The notes beneath the pieces are model-generated. The model was not told the DNA's origin and made no database searches. It saw only the letters and a list, made by a program, of their open reading frames with translations. Both the position numbers and the translations under genes were made by a program. From Brachionus plicatilis (lineage: Eukaryota > Rotifera > Eurotatoria > Ploima > Brachionidae): a DNA stretch of 64,000 nt. The stretch lies in contig QEOQ01000226.1 of NCBI GenBank assembly GCA_010279815.1, forward strand, positions 1,007,214-1,071,213, written 5' to 3'. Below, piece by piece: positions 58,309 through 64,000 of this stretch (the stretch's first letter is position 1; each line of letters opens with the position of its first letter).

Positions 58309-59681
58309 TAGTGATGGGAGTTTTCTCTTTAGTTTAGTTAACTAATTTTTAGTCGACTAGTTTTTAGTTAACTAAATTTTAGTCGACTAGTTTTTAGTTA
58401 ACTTATTTTTAGTCGACTAAATTTTAGTTAACTAAAATTTAGTTGACTAGATTTTAGTTAACTTATTTTTAGTCAACTTAACTAAAATTTATAACTAAAG
58501 TTTTTTTTTTAAATTCAAATTTTTTAGGGAAAATTTTTACTGATATTTTTAATTAAGATTAAATCTTAAAATAAATTTAGATTATTTTTTTTTTGTTTAT
58601 TATTTTAAATGACTTTGAGTAGTAAAACTCCTTTCACCATTGTAATTTAAGTATTTCTGAAATTGTTTAAATAATTGTTTTAAGATCCGAAATGTTAAAA
58701 GAATTCGAACACAAATTAATTAATTAAAAATCTAACTCATTTACTAAACATTTTGTTAATTCAATTTTTATACTTTTATTCGGTTTTGTTTTTATTCACT
58801 TTTTTATTCTCTTATCTCTATGATTCAATTTTATTTGTCCATGGGACTTAAACTTTAATTAAATAAAATTAAATAAATATAAATAAATTTTGTTTTTTTA
58901 CTTAGCTCTGTGTTTTACTCACTTTTTATTCAATAAAAAAATTGCCAATCAATTCACTTTTTTTATAATCAGTCTCATTGTCTTATTCAAATAATAATTC
59001 AATACAATTCAATTAATTTCTTATTGAATAAAAAGAATTTGAATATTTTTCTAACTAATTCACTTAATTGATTAATTCACGTGAAAACTTCACGCCAGTT
59101 TATAATTAAAACAGAGATTATTTTATCCAGTCAAAAAATTTTATATTTTCTATTCCAATTTTATTTTTTTTAATATTGCACTAAAAACTCAATATGAAAA
59201 GAAAATTTTGAAATATCAATAACAAGTCAAGATCGTTTATTTCGTTTGAAGTACTCCGAGTAAATACGGAGTAAATAATTGAAATTCTTGTCGTATCAAT
59301 CAACCAATAGAATATAGAAAGATAAAAACTAGAATTTCAGTTAATGATTCTTTTAGGCTTAACTTAATAAAATCTGGTTTTTTTACCTATCCTCCTTAAA
59401 AAGTTTTCTCACAAAAAAATTATAACTAAGACATCTCACTCCTCCCACTAAAACTATTTTTTACTTAATATAATACTAGTCCCGAGATATCTGATTCGCA
59501 AATAAATCTGCTAATTTCACATTTTTTGTACTTTTAGTCTAACTAATTCGACTAAACTAAAAACTAGTCGACTAAATTTTAGTTAGCTAAAAATAAGTCG
59601 ACTAAAAATTAGTTAACTAAAAATTAGTCGACTTATTTTTAGCCGACTAAACTAAATTAGTTAAGTTAAGACCCATCACTA
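58309..59681. mobile_element. 1.37-kb non-coding hAT element with GTTAAC/GTCGAC ends
   Basis: The ends are TAGTGATGGG at 58309 and CCCATCACTA at 59681. The flanking 8-mers ATCTAACT (58301-58308 and 59682-59689) are identical, the hAT hallmark. Subterminal arrays at 58335-58480 and 59540-59650 are tandem ~13-bp units TTTTTAGTTAACTA and TTTTTAGTCGACTA that alternate GTTAAC with GTCGAC. The middle has no coding capacity. Confidence 0.9.
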
Positions 59682-59689
59682 ATCTAACT

Positions 59690-60780
59690 CAACTTTAAGT
59701 GGTAATACAAAGCTACAATTAACAAAACATGTTTTGGTTCATCAGAACTTAAACTTTAGGCTATTAAATTTTTTGTTTTTGTACTAAAATTCACAATGCC
59801 TAAAACATGATTAATAATTAAATAACTTGAACAATAGCTTTTTGAATGGAAAATTAAAACAAATGTTGTAAAATCATGTAACATGAAACTAAGATTTAGT
59901 GAACGAGTCAAAAGAAGGCTTTAACTCAAGTCAATTAAAATTAGATACAATGCTTTTATACAAGATGCGTAATATTACAAAATTTTACGTAATTTTACAA
60001 TACAATTTTACAATTTTCCGTAAATATTAGTCGGTAAGGATATGTATTTTTACCAAAAATTACGGAAGATTACATTAACACTAGAATTTTGTTTATTGAG
60101 CATAATATTTTTTTTCAGCATAAAAATAAGAATATTTTTCTAAATTAACTAAATTAAAATTCAAAAAAACGTGGTGGCTGACCGGTGGGCGAGCATTGTG
60201 AAGTTTTGTTCAAAAAGTTCAAGAAAAAAGTTCTTAATTGAATTTTTTCTATGAATGAAAAAAATTTGCTCCTGTAAAATATGTAACAATGTGTAAAAAA
60301 AGTTGTTACACCAAGAAGCTTTAAAAATAAATTCTGAAAGTTTTATTTTAATTAATCATCGACTTTTAAAATCAATCGAATTTAGGACAATTTATTAGTC
60401 TTTGTAAAAAAAGAAGTTTTATTAGCAATATTTTAAATTTTTTGTAAGTGTTTAATTTTAAATTTCGAAATTTTTATTTCAAAACTAACTTAACATTCAT
60501 TCAGTTTTTTTTGGAAAATCAATAATTGGTTAATTGAAATTTTTTTTTGTTTGTTTTTGAGCAAGTCCTGTAACATTTTTTGTTACACCATGTGCTAAAT
60601 TTTTATTTTATCACTTCATTCCATTCAAAATATATACGAACAACTTCCAACGGACAAAAAGTACTACGACCAAAAAGTACCAACGACTATAAATACCAAC
60701 TACCTACAGCTTGTTAAAATCTTCAAATTTTGGAAGTTTCTAGTCATACTGAGCTAAGCTTATCGAAATTTTTGCTTTAA
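59690..60780. other. Intergenic stretch without recognised gene
   Basis: AT-rich. A lone piggyBac-like TTAACACTAGAA is at 60075, and a short GC-richer word (GTGGTGGCTGACCGGTGGGCGAG) at 60170-60192. Nothing else is identifiable. Confidence 0.45.
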
Positions 60781-60869
60781 AATAATCTATACAAGATTAA
60801 CACACCCATCAAAGCGTCATCACGTGGTCTTCAGCTTTGAATATCCTGTATATTGCTATTCAAAAAAAC

Positions 60870-62093
60870 ATGGGGACTAACTATGGTAGTTCTACAAAAT
60901 GGAACTTTAACAACGCTATCAAATTAAGTTTGAAAAGCCTCAATCGAACCATATTTCATCGTGAAATACTGACCTTATTGACAACATGCCTTTCTGATCA
61001 AGAGCGATCCTGCATTTCATCTGTTGGCAATTTCTCCTCAAATAAAATTTGGATGATTGAGTTCAACCCCTCCTTTGATGCAACAAGTCTCTATACCAAA
61101 ACAATTATGATCGATAATAGCATCTTTAAATTCGATGACCCAAACAAAACAAAAAAAGTTACTACCCTTAGATTCCATTTTTTGCCATCTAATATTACGG
61201 ACCAGACAATCAAACGATTCATCTCCAATCTCAAACTCAAAGAACTCCTATTAAATGAAATTTCTAACGAGAATTTAAAAGAAATAGGCTGGACAAATGT
61301 TACCAATGGCATCAAAAGAGTAAAAATCACTTATCCATTAGAAATTGATGAACAAGTGCAAAATTTAGTTGGACCAACAACTGTCTTTGGATTGAAAACT
61401 AACATAACTATCTCAGGCCAATCTCAACGTTGTTTTTTCTGCCTTGATCAAAACCATACAATAAAATCTTGTCCTCTAAAATCACTCGAATGATCAAAAT
61501 GCAAGCTAAAAGGCCATCCGGCAATTAAATGCTCAATGGCAGAGAAAATTAGAAGCATGGAAAGATCTAAGATAGATTTTTCTGAATTAACAGTAGAAGA
61601 AGACACACTTTCTTCTGCTAATTCAGGAACTATTCAGCAATACCAAACGTCGCACAGCTCGATCCAACCTGATGAGATATTAAGCAACACTATAGGTCCT
61701 TTCCTGGCTGATCTTGATACAGGCACGAAGACTCCTGTTGCTTTATCATCTACTTATTCCACAACATTCCAAGAACCAACAATTCCCCTCCCTAAAAATA
61801 ACATTATCCAGTCAACTAATATTCCTATATTTAGTCAATTAAATGATCCCCCGACTCCAGTCAGACCACCTGGTCTTGATGGTTTCGAAAGTGAACTATC
61901 TAGCAACTACGAATCAAATAATGATATGAGCTCAAACATCCAAACTACAAAGCCTCTCAAGCAAAGGAAAAAAAGAACTTCTTCAACGATAGCAAAATCA
62001 AAAGCAAAAACTCTAAGGAGTACGAGTTCAATTGATGATAATGCTTTTTTCGACAGTAATGAAGATGTCCTCCCAACCAAGCAACTATATTAA
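60870..62093 (+). pseudogene. LINE ORF1, zinc-knuckle protein
   Basis: RNA-binding ORF1. From the ATG at 60870 the frame keeps FNNAIKLSLKSLN, SNKIWMIEFNPSFDAT and FGLKTNITISGQSQRCFFCL. It holds a first knuckle CFFCLDQNHTIKSCP and a second in which the first Cys codon region is disturbed (stop at 61491, then KCKLKGHPAIKCS). After that comes AEKIRSMERSKIDFSELTVE and a Ser/Pro-rich tail. Copy 1 has the same order with both knuckles intact. Confidence 0.85.
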
Positions 62094-62196
62094 TTCATTT
62101 TTTTTTTTTCTCTCTCTTTTATTTCTCTTCATCTTTATGGTTTTTATTCCTGGAAAGTTTGACCTTTAACTTAATCAACTTAATCAAAAATTAACA

Positions 62197-64000
62197 ATGC
62201 TTATTATTCAGTGGAACTGTAATAATTTGGTATCAAAACTGGAACTTTTTAAAAATTTCTTGGACACTTATGACCCTGACATAGTTCTTTTGTGCGTACT
62301 TAAAGTCGACGAACTAAGAGATAATCTCTTTATCAACTTTTCTAACTTCTATAAAGTCTCAAAGCCAAGAAATAATTTCGGAGGGGTTGCCATTCTCATA
62401 AATAAAAAAGTCGAATTTTTTCAGGACCTGTCACTTGACCATTGGAACCTGGAACTCGTGGGAATTAAAATTAACCTGAACTCCATTCCATTATCTATTT
62501 TCTGTCTCTACAACCCACCGAGTAGTACTCTGAATTATAGTCTTCTTGAAAATATTTCAAATAAGTATACCCATTTTATTTTAGGAGGTGATTTTAATGC
62601 CAAATCTAATAGCCTAAGCAGTCTTAATACCCAGAACCAGAATGGAGCCATTCTTGAAGATGCCTTACTCAACCTAAATTGTGCCCTCATTAACAATAGT
62701 TCACCTACCTTTCATCTTGCCAATCGGGACTATTATGAAATTCTTGACCTATATATATCCTCACCAAATTTACTTGATAAAATTTATGACTTTAAAGTTC
62801 TATACGATTGGGACATGACAAGTGATCACTACCCAGTACAATTAAAACTAAACTCAAATTACATTAGTATTAACCAAGCAAGCCTTGAGAAATTTAGTTA
62901 TAACTTCAACAGAGCTGACTGGGCTAAATTTAAGAGTCTTTGCAACAGCCAATATGAAGACTGCTCTGATCTCGAGTTTAATAACATTGAGGATATCGCT
63001 AGTAAACTTACCAATGAATTAAATAATGCTGCAAGCGGGTCTATCCCAGTTAAATCTTGTAAATTATTTAGGCAAACATTACCAAGAGACATTATTGATA
63101 CAATTAGACAAAGAAGAAAAGCAAAAAGATTAAAATCAAAATATGCGGAATTTAGGCCTTTATACAACAAATTAACAAGTGAATTGAGATATAAATTAAG
63201 AGAGTTTAGAAACAAAAATTGGTCAAATTTCATTAATAAAATAGGCAAAACCCAAAATCTAGTAAACCGTTTTGGAATAAGATAAACAAATTTAGAAAAT
63301 CAAAATCATATTACAAAATTAATAAACTTGAGTATAAAAATAGCATTTTTGACTCAGAAATCGATATAGGTAACTGCTTTGGTGAAATTCTTAAAGATAC
63401 ATTTAGTTTGAATAATGACTTTATCAATGTTAGTTCTGATAGAGAAGTACATAAATTTGTCAATGATTATTTTAACAAGAAACAGAGTATTAAATTTGGT
63501 GAAATTACACTATCCGAGCTAAAAGAAGCTATCAACAAAGCTAAAGATCAATCGGCAATGGGTTTTGATGGAATCCATAATAAAATGCTTAAAAATCTTC
63601 CGAATCCTTTCCTAATAAGAGTCCTAGAGTTCTTTAACCTTTGCTTAAAAAATGATTTTTTCCCTGAAGCTTGGAAGATCGCCAAAATTTCTATGATTTT
63701 AAAAAAAAAAGAGTTTCCTTCCGACCCTAATAACTATCGTCCAATAAGTGTTACAAGTTGTTTTGGAAAATTACTGGAAAGGATAGTTTACAATAGACTT
63801 TTTTCATATATTGAAAATAATAAAATACTAGCAAATGAACAATCTGGCTTTAGATGATTAAGGAAGACTGCAGACAACCTTATCTTTTTGATTCAAAAAA
63901 TATCTGAGTCTTTTTGCAGATCTAAAAAGGTGTGCGGTCTCTTTTTTGATATTTCTAAGGCATTTGATAAGGTTTGGCATGAAGGTCTCTTCTATAAACT
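62197..64000 (+). pseudogene. LINE ORF2, endonuclease and reverse transcriptase
   Basis: The endonuclease part has IIQWNCNNL, GGVAILINKKV, LGGDFNAKSNS and the closing TSDHYPVQLKL. The position of the catalytic Glu reads LLCVLKVDE (Val34), whereas copy 1 has LLNELKID. After a frameshift near 63270 the polymerase follows: MGFDGIHNKMLKNLP, NNYRPISVTSCFGKLLERIV, a stop at 63855 (SGFR-stop), then FFDISKAFDKVW at the window edge. A dead copy. Confidence 0.88.

Larger units (their letters stand above)
60781..64000 (+). mobile_element. LINE copy 2, runs off the window
   Basis: Non-LTR retrotransposon. The leader contains GCGTCATCACGTG (60817), shared with copy 1. ORF1 spans about 60870-62093 with one stop at 61491; ORF2 starts at 62197, has a frameshift near 63270 and a stop at 63855, and is still open in the polymerase at the window edge (FFDISKAFDKVWHEGL). 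The two-ORF layout with CCHC knuckles and an APE-type endonuclease fits the Jockey/CR1/I group. Confidence 0.9.

Overview
This is animal nuclear DNA. It is very AT-rich, and the genes have canonical GT-AG introns, mostly 40-60 bp. It carries a nuclear tRNA pair and many non-LTR retrotransposons and cut-and-paste transposons (hAT, piggyBac, Tc1/mariner, MULE, CACTA). Animal-type TAF6, TYW1, MMD/PAQR, ZDHHC5/8-like and GAPDH genes make it metazoan. A monogonont rotifer such as Brachionus is my best guess, from base composition, compact introns and gene style, but this is inference only. Real exons stand out by higher GC and conserved motifs.

Layout. 1-1600: nested inverted-repeat elements in what is probably an intron. 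1601-2515: the catalytic 3' part of a ZDHHC5/8-type palmitoyltransferase. 2700-7450: LINE debris, a dead Tc1/mariner element and several MITEs. 8228-11982: a ten-exon TAF6 gene with one 1.8-kb intron. 15380-19072 (perhaps from 12128): TYW1, with a piggyBac-ended fold-back element in one intron. 19231-21000: a MITE, LINE debris and an orphan piggyBac end. 21633-22647: a secreted PAN plus LamG protein. 24151-28634: hAT elements, a MULE/SWIM remnant and one unrecognised exon. 29345-29490: tRNA-Ala and tRNA-His, 1 nt apart. 29718-30651: an MMD-type PAQR receptor. 32258-33262 and 46778-47782: two almost identical GAPDH genes in opposite orientation. 34165-41000: LINE, CACTA and piggyBac remnants. 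41274-43178: an extracellular-type WD40 gene with one in-frame stop. 43545-51190: LINE debris and a third small hAT element. 52893-55226: a large ABC-type ATPase with a C-terminal CXC cysteine motif. 55214-57457: a MULE transposon with ~300-bp inverted repeats that supplies the stop codon of the ATPase. 58309-59681: a non-coding hAT element built of GTTAAC/GTCGAC repeats. 60840-64000: a LINE running off the right edge.

The housekeeping genes (transcription initiation, wybutosine tRNA modification, glycolysis, palmitoylation, membrane receptor) are not functionally linked. The most original object is the ATPase: Walker A, ABC signature, Walker B and H-loop, a region resembling the nuclease fold of Crinkler/RHS-type proteins, and a terminal CXC zinc motif. 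It looks like a conflict-type or transposon-related protein rather than a conserved housekeeping gene. Several transposons keep exact target-site duplications and so give well-defined boundaries.
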